Assembly (NCBI RefSeq): GCF_037137055.1
Contig: NZ_JBBBNY010000001.1
Coordinates: 1-64,000, forward strand
Reading direction: 5' to 3'
DNA: 64,000 nt
DNA from: Frateuria_A yonginensis
Lineage (GTDB): Bacteria > Pseudomonadota > Gammaproteobacteria > Xanthomonadales > Rhodanobacteraceae
This document shows, piece after piece, positions 1 through 8,233 of the stretch; the first letter of the stretch is position 1; every line of letters begins with the position of its first letter. The notes under the pieces are model-generated. The model did not search any database. It saw nothing but the letters and a program-made list of their open reading frames with translations, and had not been told where the DNA came from. The translations under genes were made by a program, and so were the position numbers.

Positions 1-8
1 GCGCACAC

Positions 9-20
9 TGTCAAAGATCA
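9..20 (-). promoter_or_regulatory. rrn boxA antitermination element
   Basis: The minus strand reads TGATCTTTGACA, a close variant of the E. coli rrn boxA TGCTCTTTAACA (10 of 12), the site where NusB/NusE (S10) bind nascent rRNA. It lies about 60 bases downstream of the -10 at 80-85 and is followed by the window edge. Confidence 0.75.
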
Positions 21-27
21 ATCACTT

Positions 28-48
28 GCGATCCTTTCTTCAGATCGC
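28..48 (-). promoter_or_regulatory. boxB-like hairpin in rRNA leader
   Basis: GCGATC (28-33) pairs perfectly with GATCGC (43-48), enclosing a 9-base A/G-rich loop in the transcribed minus strand. It precedes boxA by 7 bases, the boxB-boxA order of rrn antitermination (nut-like) sites. Confidence 0.65.
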
Positions 49-79
49 CCCGAGACCTTTCGTCCCGGGTGAGCCGCCC

Positions 80-107
80 ATTCTACATCCCTTTCTCGGT
101 CCGTCAA
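80..107 (-). promoter_or_regulatory. rRNA operon promoter (sigma-70, GC-rich discriminator)
   Basis: Read on the minus strand, TTGACG (102-107) and TAGAAT (80-85) are separated by 16 bp; each matches consensus at 5 of 6 positions. The -10 is followed by a GC-rich discriminator (GGGCGGC), typical of stable-RNA promoters under stringent control. The boxB-like hairpin and boxA that follow identify the transcript as an rRNA leader. Transcription runs out of the window at position 1, so the 16S gene should lie just to the left. tyrS lies upstream in the same orientation. The elements are seen directly; the rRNA assignment is inferred from the combination. Confidence 0.8.
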
Positions 108-174
108 CACCCTCGGGAGAAGTTCTTCTTGCCGGGGGAGTCGTCGGCCAGGGGAGTGAGGCGACGGGCCGCGA

Positions 175-203
175 ATAGTAGGGACAGCGCCCGCAGATGG
201 CAA
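175..203 (-). promoter_or_regulatory. Possible second upstream rRNA promoter
   Basis: TTGCCA (198-203) and TACTAT (175-180) on the minus strand have a 17-bp spacer, and a six-base A tract (217-222, minus-strand sense) lies further upstream where an UP element could sit. rRNA operons often have tandem promoters. The -10 match is only 4 of 6, so this is weaker than the promoter at 80-107. Confidence 0.4.
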
Positions 204-300
204 GCGGACGCAGCTGTTTTTTCGGCGGTTCCGGCGCGCCGACGACGCGTGCGCCTCGTGCGGCGCGCGCCCAGGCGCACGGCGCACGATCCGACATGCT

Positions 301-1512
<1,212 letters not shown>

Positions 1513-1575
1513 GTCGTCCTCGTGTCCAGCGTGATCGGGTGACGGTTGCAAAGGGGACCACCGTCACGGAAAGAA

Positions 1576-1605
1576 GTTAATTGTGCGTTAATGGTAAAAG
1601 TTACG
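1576..1605 (+). promoter_or_regulatory. GTTAAT direct repeats in the tyrS/M23 divergent region
   Basis: GTTAAT occurs at 1576-1581 and 1587-1592 (6-N5-6, 11-bp period), with a third related GTTACG at 1600-1605. Tandem 11-bp-phased repeats are the usual form of OmpR/PhoB-family operators. A weak sigma-70-like pair (TTGACG 1628-1633, TATGGT 1652-1657, 18-bp spacer) lies downstream and could drive the M23 gene. The regulator is unknown. Confidence 0.35.
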
Positions 1606-1694
1606 CAAATCCTTGATCGAAAAGGCGTTGACGCCCTTTACACGGGGCCGCTATGGTACGTCGCCTGGGTACTTTGTAACGCGGGGCGACGGGC

Positions 1695-3137
1695 ATGGGT
1701 GAGGGCGATCGGATCGCGCGGGCGGCGCGCAAGCAGGCTATCCGCCGCAAGGCGCAACGACGCCACGTCCATTTCTACGAACGCTGCGCCCACTGGTCGT
1801 TCAGCCGCCTGGGCGAGATCGAGCCGATCCGCTGGCACCGCGAACGCTGGATCCTCGCCGGCACCGCCCTGCTGCTCACCGCCCTGTCCGGCTTCTTCCT
1901 GCCCGCCTGGGCCAGCGCCATGCGGCCCGATCCCGAGCCGGTCGCGCACACCCTGGTCCCGCTCACGCTGCCCAAGGCACCGGCCATCGCCGCGCCGGTG
2001 CGACCGGTGGAAGACTGGCGCGTGGTGCAGGTGCGGCCGGGACAGACGCTTTCGGACATCTTCCAGGACCAGGGCCTCACCCTGGCCGACCTGCAGCGCG
2101 TCATGGACGCGGCCGGCGACGCCAAGAGCGCCTTCCACAATATCCGCCCGCATCAGGAGTTCGACTTCCTGCTCGGTGCCGACGGTGGCCTGAAGGGCAT
2201 CCGTTTCGACAAGGACGAGGCCACCCGAGCGGTAGTGCGCTTCGACGGCGCGAAGGCCTCCCTGACCATGCAGCCGCGCGCGATGGAGACGCGCGAGCAC
2301 GTCGCCCACGGCACCATCACCAGTTCGCTCTACGCCGCCGCCGCCAAGGCCGGCATGAGCCAGGGCATGGTCGGCAAGCTGGCCGACCTGTTCAAGTATG
2401 ACATCGACTTCGTGCAGGACCTGCGCGACGGCGACAGCTTCACGGTGATCTACGACGACGTCTACCGTGACGGCAGCTACTTCGCCGAGGGCGACATCGT
2501 CGCCGCCGAGTTCATCAACCAGGGTCACCGCTACACCGCCTACCGCTTCAAGAAGGCTGACGGGCGCTACGGCTGGTTCAGCGAAGACGGCCGCCCGATC
2601 CAGAAATCGTTCCTGCGTATCCCGGTCGACTTCACCCGCATCTCCTCCCGTTTCAGCACGGCCCGCATGCATCCGATCCTGGGCCGCATGCGCGCGCACA
2701 AGGGCGTGGACTACGCCGCGCCGAGCGGTACGCCGATCCATGCCGCGGGCGACGGCGTGATCAAGTTCAAGGGCTGGATGCGTGGCTACGGGAACTTCGT
2801 GGTGATCCAGCACAACAAGGACATCAGCACCGCCTACGGCCACATGTCGCGCTTCGCCAACGAACGCGTCGGCCAGCACGTCAGCCAGGGCCAGGTGATC
2901 GGCTACGTCGGCATGACCGGCCTGGCCACCGGTCCGCACCTGCATTACGAATTCCGCGTCAACGGCGTGCAGCGCGATCCGCAGACGGTGACCCTGCCCA
3001 AGCCGCAGCCGCTGCCGGCCGCGCAGCTGGCCCGCTTCCAGAACGAAGTGGTGCGCCCGCAGCTGGCCCGGCTGAAGGCGATGGACGCCAACTTCAAGCT
3101 CGCCCAGCTCGCCTCGGCCACCCGCAACGACGACTGA
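1695..3137 (+). CDS. M23 family murein DD-endopeptidase (MepM/OapA-like)
   Basis: Predicted periplasmic zinc peptidase that opens peptidoglycan cross-links. The 480-residue protein has a basic cytoplasmic N-terminus, one membrane segment at about residues 52-72, an OapA/LysM-like region near 108-160 and a C-terminal LytM/M23 domain. Zinc ligands are visible as HxxxD (H335, D339) and HxH (H415, H417). The layout matches MepM (YebA) of E. coli. It is followed 11 bases later by anmK, so the two are probably cotranscribed; linkage of a murein hydrolase with AnmK suggests coupled wall turnover and recycling. The start is the first ATG after a divergent promoter region shared with tyrS. Confidence 0.92.
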   Translation: MGEGDRIARAARKQAIRRKAQRRHVHFYERCAHWSFSRLGEIEPIRWHRERWILAGTALLLTALSGFFLPAWASAMRPDPEPVAHTLVPLTLPKAPAIAAPVRPVEDWRVVQVRPGQTLSDIFQDQGLTLADLQRVMDAAGDAKSAFHNIRPHQEFDFLLGADGGLKGIRFDKDEATRAVVRFDGAKASLTMQPRAMETREHVAHGTITSSLYAAAAKAGMSQGMVGKLADLFKYDIDFVQDLRDGDSFTVIYDDVYRDGSYFAEGDIVAAEFINQGHRYTAYRFKKADGRYGWFSEDGRPIQKSFLRIPVDFTRISSRFSTARMHPILGRMRAHKGVDYAAPSGTPIHAAGDGVIKFKGWMRGYGNFVVIQHNKDISTAYGHMSRFANERVGQHVSQGQVIGYVGMTGLATGPHLHYEFRVNGVQRDPQTVTLPKPQPLPAAQLARFQNEVVRPQLARLKAMDANFKLAQLASATRNDD

Positions 3138-3148
3138 CGGACCCTCGC

Positions 3149-4276
3149 TTGAGTCGTGACGACGCATCGGGCCTCTACCTGGGGCTGATCTCGGGCACCA
3201 GTGCGGACGGCATCGATGCGGCGCTGGTATCGTTCGACCACGACCTGCCACAGCTGCGGGCCGCACTGACCCGCCCCTGGCCGTCCGCCCTGCGCGAGCG
3301 CGTGCTGGCGGTGGCGCAGGACCTGTCGGTGTTCGACCTGGACACCTACGGCAGGCTGGACGTCGAGGTCGGCCGGCAGTTCGCCGCGGCCGCGCTGACG
3401 GTGCTGGAGGCCAGCGGCACGCCGGCCACGGCGGTGCGCGCGATCGGCTCGCACGGCCAGACGGTACGCCACCGGCCGGGTGGCGAGTCGCCCTTCACGC
3501 TGCAGCTGGGCGACCCGACGGTGATCGCCGAGCACTGCGGCATCGACGTGGTCGCCGACTTCCGTCGCGCGGATGTGGCGGCCGGCGGCCAGGGCGCCCC
3601 CCTGTTGCCCGCGGTGCACGCCATGCTGCTGGGGTGCCCGGGACGAACCCGCGTGGTGCTCAACCTGGGCGGCATCGCCAACATCACGGTGCTGGGGGCC
3701 GACGGCGGCGTGCTCGGTTTCGACACCGGCCCGGCCAACGGCCTGATGGACGCCTGGTGTCTGCAGCACCGCGGGGAGGCGTACGACCGCGACGGCGCGT
3801 TCGCCGCCAGCGGCCGGGTCGACGCGACGCTGCTGGCCGCCCTGCTGGCCGACCCGTACTTCGCGCTGGCGCCGCCGAAGAGCACCGGCCGCGAGCACTT
3901 CCACCTGGCCTGGCTCGCGCGCCAGTCCCGCACCGCAACCCTGCCCCCGGCCGACGTGCAGGCCACGCTGCTCGAGCTCACGGTACGCAGCGTGGCGGAT
4001 GCGATCGAGGCCCACGCGCCGACCGCCACCGAGGTGCTGGCATGCGGCGGCGGCGTGCACAATGCGCGGCTGATGGAGCGGCTGGGCGAGCGGCTGGCGC
4101 CGCGCGCCGTCGTCAGCACGGCGGCATACGGGGTCGACCCGGACCACCTGGAAGCGACCGCCTTCGCCTGGCTGGCCCGCCAGCGCCTGCTCGGCGCGCC
4201 CGGCAACCTGCCGGCCGTCACCGGCGCGCGCGGGCCGCGCGTGCTGGGCGGGCTGTTCCTCGCGCCGCGGGGCTGA
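3149..4276 (+). CDS. anmK: Anhydro-N-acetylmuramic acid kinase
   Basis: Converts recycled 1,6-anhydro-MurNAc plus ATP to MurNAc-6-phosphate by ring opening and phosphorylation. The 375-residue protein carries the N-terminal GTSADGID signature (residues 16-23) of the AnmK phosphate-binding loop, the LGGIAN and DTGPANG stretches in the middle and the CGGGVHN motif near residue 295, in the order expected for the ASKHA fold. Translation starts at TTG, since no ATG or GTG precedes the conserved LYLGLISGTS segment in this frame. It is 11 bases downstream of the M23 endopeptidase and close to an AmpG-like importer, which completes a recycling theme. Confidence 0.95.
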   Translation: MSRDDASGLYLGLISGTSADGIDAALVSFDHDLPQLRAALTRPWPSALRERVLAVAQDLSVFDLDTYGRLDVEVGRQFAAAALTVLEASGTPATAVRAIGSHGQTVRHRPGGESPFTLQLGDPTVIAEHCGIDVVADFRRADVAAGGQGAPLLPAVHAMLLGCPGRTRVVLNLGGIANITVLGADGGVLGFDTGPANGLMDAWCLQHRGEAYDRDGAFAASGRVDATLLAALLADPYFALAPPKSTGREHFHLAWLARQSRTATLPPADVQATLLELTVRSVADAIEAHAPTATEVLACGGGVHNARLMERLGERLAPRAVVSTAAYGVDPDHLEATAFAWLARQRLLGAPGNLPAVTGARGPRVLGGLFLAPRG

Positions 4277-4279
4277 CGC

Positions 4280-4576
4280 TCAGCGCGACGTGGCGGCGGC
4301 CTTTTCCGGCGCGAGCTGGGTGGGTCGGGCCAGCGACAGCGCGTGCAGGGCTTCCTGGAACGCCGCCTTTTCCGAAAGGTTCCACTGGCCACCCAGCACC
4401 AGGCTGCCGGCGTCGACCAGGGTTTCGTTGGAGATCTGGCCGGCGGCGCTGAGGCCGAGGCCGTGGCGCAGGGCATGCAGCACCACGTCGTTGATGGACC
4501 AGCGGCGATCCTTCGCGAGCGTCTTGATGCGCTCGGCCATCAGGCTGTCGATGTGTCGAATGACGAGGTCCGGCAC
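4280..4576 (-). CDS. Ribbon-helix-helix (Arc/FitA-like) protein
   Basis: A 98-residue protein whose first 45 residues read as a ribbon-helix-helix fold: a short strand (DLVIRHID) followed by two helices (MAERIKTLAKDR and SINDVVLHALRHG). This is the type found in FitA-like antitoxins and small repressors. The C-terminal half is not recognised. It is convergent with anmK, ending 3 bases after that gene's stop codon. No PIN or other toxin gene lies beside it, so it is either an orphan antitoxin-like repressor or a conserved chromosomal regulator. The fold call is from sequence pattern only. Confidence 0.7.
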   Translation of the reverse strand: MPDLVIRHIDSLMAERIKTLAKDRRWSINDVVLHALRHGLGLSAAGQISNETLVDAGSLVLGGQWNLSEKAAFQEALHALSLARPTQLAPEKAAATSR

Positions 4577-4671
4577 GTGCGTCGCTCCGTGTCACGCATG
4601 CCCAGGTGGCGATTCATGGTGGCACAGATCACGGGGGTTTGCAGCACGTCCGAGCCGCCGTTGGCGGGCGG

Positions 4672-5970
4672 CTATCCGGCGGCTTCTTCTGCCGTGCGGA
4701 AGCGCCGCCACAGCACCGCGTACAGCGCCATCGCGGGAAGCAGCGCCACCACCGTGAGCACGAAGTAGCCGCCGTAGCCCACGGCCGTGGCGATGCCGCC
4801 GGCGAAGAAGCCCAGCAGCTTGCCCGGCAGGTTCACCAGGGAGCTCAGCAAGGCGTACTGGGTGGCCGTGTGCTGGCGGTTGACCAGCATGGAAAGGAAC
4901 GCCACGGTCGGCGGCCCGAGCATGCCCAGGGTGAGGTTTTCGGCCGAGATCACCAGCGTCAGCACCGCCAGGTTGCCCGGATGCGGAATCAACGTGAGGT
5001 AGAACAGATTGCTGCAGCCGCACAGCACCACCGTGGCGCCCAGCGAGCGCCACGCTCCCCAGCGCGCGACCGCCGCGCCGCCCAGAAACACGCCGACGAT
5101 GCCGATCCACACGCCGTAGATCTTGGTGATTGCGCCGATCTCGGTCTTGGAGAACTGCATGTCGCGGTAGAACGGGCTCATGATGCCGCCGATCGTGGCC
5201 TGCTCCGGGACCTTGAACAGCAGGATGAAGAGCAGGATCACGGCCGCCGCCTGCCAGCCGTAACGGCGGAAGAAGTCGGCGAACGGATCGACGACGCTTT
5301 CGCGCATCGCAACCGACCAGCTGGCCGGCCGCGTGCGCAGCACCTGCGGCTCGCGTGCGAGCAGCGTGGTGGCGATAGGCACCGCCATCGCCGCGGCCAT
5401 GACCAGGTAGACGACGCGCCAGGGCACGTGGTCGGCCAGGATCAGCGCCACCGCGCCGGCGAGCAACAGGCCGATCCGATAGCCCAGCGCATAGGTCGCC
5501 ACCAGCGCGCCCTGCACCTCCGGTGGTGCGATCTCGATGCGGTACGCGTCGACGGCGATGTCCTGGGTCGCCCCGAAGAACGCCACCGCCAGCGTGGCCG
5601 CCACGAACGGCCACAGCTGCGCCGGCGTCAGCAACGCCATCGCCAGCAGGCCCGCGGCCACGCACAGCTGCGCGAACAGCAACCAGCCACGGCGCTGCCC
5701 CAGCCGCGAGAAGCCCGGCAGCCGCCAGTGGTCGAGCAAGGGTGCCCACACGAACTTGAAGGCGTAGGTCATCCCCGCGCTGGCGATCATGGTGATGTCC
5801 TTCAGCTCGATGCCGTTCTCCTTCAGCCAGTACGCCAGCGTGCCGGCGACCAGCAGGAACGGCAGACCGGAAGAGAAGCCCAGCAGCGCCATCGTGCCCG
5901 CCGCCGGCTGCGCGAAGGCGCGCCAGATGGATGGCCTGCGCGGGGACGGCGACGCCGGCTCAGTCGGCAT
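4672..5970 (-). CDS. ampG: AmpG-like muropeptide permease (MFS)
   Basis: Inner-membrane major facilitator predicted to import GlcNAc-anhydroMurNAc (peptides) released during wall turnover. The 432-residue protein has about 12 hydrophobic segments. It shows AmpG hallmarks: an N-terminal segment with SSGLPFLL, KFVWAPLLD in the second helix-loop region and GATQDIAVDAYRIE near residue 135. Its ATG overlaps the last 11 bases of the exonuclease III gene, so the two are translated from one message. Nearby anmK and the M23 peptidase support a recycling role. Related AmpG-like paralogues with unknown substrates exist, so the substrate is inferred. Confidence 0.85.
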   Translation of the reverse strand: MPTEPASPSPRRPSIWRAFAQPAAGTMALLGFSSGLPFLLVAGTLAYWLKENGIELKDITMIASAGMTYAFKFVWAPLLDHWRLPGFSRLGQRRGWLLFAQLCVAAGLLAMALLTPAQLWPFVAATLAVAFFGATQDIAVDAYRIEIAPPEVQGALVATYALGYRIGLLLAGAVALILADHVPWRVVYLVMAAAMAVPIATTLLAREPQVLRTRPASWSVAMRESVVDPFADFFRRYGWQAAAVILLFILLFKVPEQATIGGIMSPFYRDMQFSKTEIGAITKIYGVWIGIVGVFLGGAAVARWGAWRSLGATVVLCGCSNLFYLTLIPHPGNLAVLTLVISAENLTLGMLGPPTVAFLSMLVNRQHTATQYALLSSLVNLPGKLLGFFAGGIATAVGYGGYFVLTVVALLPAMALYAVLWRRFRTAEEAAG

Positions 5971-6730
5971 AATCGACCGTGTATGGCGCGTGGTCGGAGA
6001 AGCGCTGCTCGCGGTAGATCGAGCAATCCTTCAGCCGGTCGCGCAGGGACGGCGTGCAGACCTGGTAGTCGATGCGCCATCCCACGTTGTTCTCGCGCGC
6101 GCGGCCGCGGTTGGACCACCAGGTGTACTCGACCGCGCCCGGCCTGATCGCGCGGAAGCTGTCGACCCAGCCGCGGGTGTGGAACAGCAGGTCGAGCCAG
6201 GCGCGCTCCTGCGGCAGGCAGCCGGAGTTCTTCTGGTTGGAGGTCCAGTTCTTGATGTCGTTTTTCGTATGGACGATGTTCCAGTCGCCGCAGATGACGT
6301 AGTCGCGGCCGCTGTTGAGCCACTGGTCGAAGATCGGCGTGAGGAAGTCCATCGCCTTGAACTTGAACTGCTGGCGCTCGTCGCCGGAAGAGCCGGACGG
6401 CACGTACAGCGACACCACCGACAGGTTGCCGAAGCGCGCCTCGATGTAGCGTCCTTCGCAGTCGAACGGCTCCCAGCCCAGCTCGGTGAGCACCGCGTCG
6501 GGTTCGCGCCGGGCATAGATCGCCACGCCGCTGTAGCCCTTCTTGCAGGTGGCGTCGCGATAGAAGCAGTGATGGCCGTCGGGGCGGAACATCGCGTCGG
6601 TCAGCTGGTCCTCCTGCGCCTTGGTCTCCTGCAGGCAGACCACGTCCGCATCCTGCGTGCGGAGCCAGTCGAACACGCCCTTGTTGGCGGCCGAGCGGAT
6701 GCCGTTGGCGTTGAGGGTGATGATTCTCAT
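5960..6730 (-). CDS. xthA: Exodeoxyribonuclease III (ExoIII/Crc family, intact active site)
   Basis: A 256-residue EEP-superfamily nuclease predicted to cleave at AP sites and digest 3' ends in base-excision repair. Catalytic signatures are present: LQETK with E35, GDWN in the middle and SDHAP near the C-terminus. In overall sequence and in its place beside pyrE it resembles Pseudomonas Crc, the Hfq-partner repressor in which these residues are, from memory, degenerate (QDT, GSL, SQH); here they are intact, so nuclease activity is expected. The start is the ATG at 6730, giving the family N-terminus MRIITLN; an upstream ATG at 6805 would add an unrelated extension. It is divergent from pyrE and overlaps ampG by 11 bases. 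Confidence 0.9.
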   Translation of the reverse strand: MRIITLNANGIRSAANKGVFDWLRTQDADVVCLQETKAQEDQLTDAMFRPDGHHCFYRDATCKKGYSGVAIYARREPDAVLTELGWEPFDCEGRYIEARFGNLSVVSLYVPSGSSGDERQQFKFKAMDFLTPIFDQWLNSGRDYVICGDWNIVHTKNDIKNWTSNQKNSGCLPQERAWLDLLFHTRGWVDSFRAIRPGAVEYTWWSNRGRARENNVGWRIDYQVCTPSLRDRLKDCSIYREQRFSDHAPYTVDYAD

Positions 6731-6807
6731 GCGGTGCGGACTCGTCGTGCGGCAACCGGGCGATAATAGCCACAAGCGCCATGCGGGCGCTGGCACCCGG
6801 GACACCG

Positions 6808-7455
6808 ATGCAACCCTACCAACGCGACTTCATCGAGCTGGCGCTGGCACGCGACGTGCTGCGCTTCGGCGACTTCACCCTCAAGTCGGGCCGGCAGAGC
6901 CCGTATTTCTTCAACCTCGGCCGGATCGACTCCGGCGCTGCGTTGGCGCGGCTGGGCGAAGCCTACGCGGCGGCGCTGGTACGCGCGGGACTGAACGTGG
7001 ACATGCTGTTCGGACCTGCCTACAAGGGCATCGCGCTGGCCGCCGCCACCGCCATCGCGCTGGCCACCCGGCACGGCCGCGACCTGCCCTGGGCGTACAA
7101 CCGCAAGGAAGCCAAGACCCACGGCGAAGGCGGCGTGCTGGTCGGCGCGCCGCTCGCCGGTCGCGTACTGATCGTCGACGACGTGATGACCGCCGGCACC
7201 GCGGTGCGCGAATCGCTGGCGCTGATCCGCAGCCACGGCGCCACGCCGGCCGGCGTGCTGATCGCGCTGGACCGGCAGGAACGCGGCCAGGGCGAGCTCT
7301 CGGCCGCACAGGAAGTGGCGCGCGAGCACGGCATCCCGGTGGTCGCCATCACCGGCCTGGACGACGTGCTGGCCTATGCCGGCGAACGCCCGGAGCTGGC
7401 CACGGAGCACGCGCGGCTGCTCGCCTACCGTGAACGCTACGGCGTCGGCGCCTGA
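6808..7455 (+). CDS. pyrE: Orotate phosphoribosyltransferase
   Basis: Transfers phosphoribose from PRPP to orotate to form OMP in de novo pyrimidine synthesis. The 215-residue protein has the type I PRTase fold, with the PRPP loop LIVDDVMTAGTA at about residues 121-132, KSGRQSPYFFN near the N-terminus and the catalytic-loop stretch YNRKEAKTHGEGG. The start is placed at 6808 (MQPYQRDFIELA), where the family begins, rather than the ATG at 6781. The gene is divergent from exonuclease III with a short shared regulatory region (6731-6807) that contains a GATAAT -10-like sequence near 6764. Confidence 0.96.
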   Translation: MQPYQRDFIELALARDVLRFGDFTLKSGRQSPYFFNLGRIDSGAALARLGEAYAAALVRAGLNVDMLFGPAYKGIALAAATAIALATRHGRDLPWAYNRKEAKTHGEGGVLVGAPLAGRVLIVDDVMTAGTAVRESLALIRSHGATPAGVLIALDRQERGQGELSAAQEVAREHGIPVVAITGLDDVLAYAGERPELATEHARLLAYRERYGVGA

Positions 7456-7564
7456 GCAAGGCGGCCGGAGTGGCGACCCCGTCACACCGGCCGGCATCGC
7501 CCTTCAGCCACGCTTTAGGCGGTTTCCGGACGATGGCTATACTGCCCCGCAGGAGGGGGTATCC

Positions 7565-8200
7565 ATGCGCAAGTTCGTTCCTGCCGTCGCCATTGTCCTG
7601 GCGGCGGCCCTGCCGGTCCACGCCCAGAACTCGGGGACCGTCCGCTACCGCTGGGTCGACGCCAAGGGCCTGCCGCACTATAGCGACAGCCTCACCGCGG
7701 AGGCGATGAAGTACGGCTACGACCTGGTCAACGACCAGGGCCTGGTGGTGCGCCACGTCGATCGCCAGCTCAGCGCCGACGAACGCGCCGCCGCCGCGAA
7801 GCTGGCTGCCGAGCAGGCTGCCCGGCAGCAGGCCGAGTCAGCGCGCCGGCGTGCCGACCTGCAACTGCTGAACGCCTACGGCGACGAGGCGGCGCTCAAG
7901 CAGGCGCAGCAGCAGGAGCTGGACACCATCGACCAGCAGATCAGCACCACCCGCCTGAGCCTGCACAACCAGGAGAAGGCGCTGGCCGACCTGCTCGCGC
8001 GGGCGGCCGAGCTGGAACGCGCCAAGCAGCCGGTGCCCAAATCGCTGGCCGACAGCATCGCCGCGCAACGCAACGTGGTGGCCGACCAGCACGCCACGCT
8101 GGAGCACCAGCAGGACAAGCGCGCCGCCGCGGAGCAGGCCGCGGCCCGGCAGCTGGAACACTACCGGGCCCTGAAGAAGGCGCAGCAGGAACAGATGTAG
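7565..8200 (+). CDS. Exported DUF4124-like protein with coiled coil
   Basis: A 211-residue secreted or periplasmic protein with a signal peptide at residues 1-21 (cleavage after VHA). A short N-terminal domain of DUF4124 type follows (YRWVDAKGLPHYSDS, about 27-42). After residue 75 there is a long Ala/Gln/Glu-rich coiled coil that fills the rest of the protein. A strong ribosome-binding site (AGGAGGG) 7 bases before the ATG fixes the start. DUF4124 proteins are common in Xanthomonadales with no assigned reaction; the coiled coil suggests a structural or scaffolding role in the envelope. It converges on algC across a GC hairpin. Confidence 0.75.
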   Translation: MRKFVPAVAIVLAAALPVHAQNSGTVRYRWVDAKGLPHYSDSLTAEAMKYGYDLVNDQGLVVRHVDRQLSADERAAAAKLAAEQAARQQAESARRRADLQLLNAYGDEAALKQAQQQELDTIDQQISTTRLSLHNQEKALADLLARAAELERAKQPVPKSLADSIAAQRNVVADQHATLEHQQDKRAAAEQAAARQLEHYRALKKAQQEQM

Positions 8201-8210
8201 CCTGCGGCCG

Positions 8211-8232
8211 GCGCGGCCGGCACCGGCCGCGC
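8211..8232. terminator. GC hairpin between convergent genes
   Basis: GCGCGGCCGG (8211-8220) and CCGGCCGCGC (8223-8232) form a perfect 10-bp inverted repeat in the 33-base gap between the convergent DUF4124-like gene and algC. There is no T tract on either side, so it may be a weak or factor-assisted bidirectional stop. Confidence 0.45.
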
Positions 8233-8233
8233 G

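Noticed and set aside
211..222. T/A run after tyrS as intrinsic terminator
   Set aside because: In the tyrS transcript it is an A tract, not a U tract, and no clear stem precedes it.
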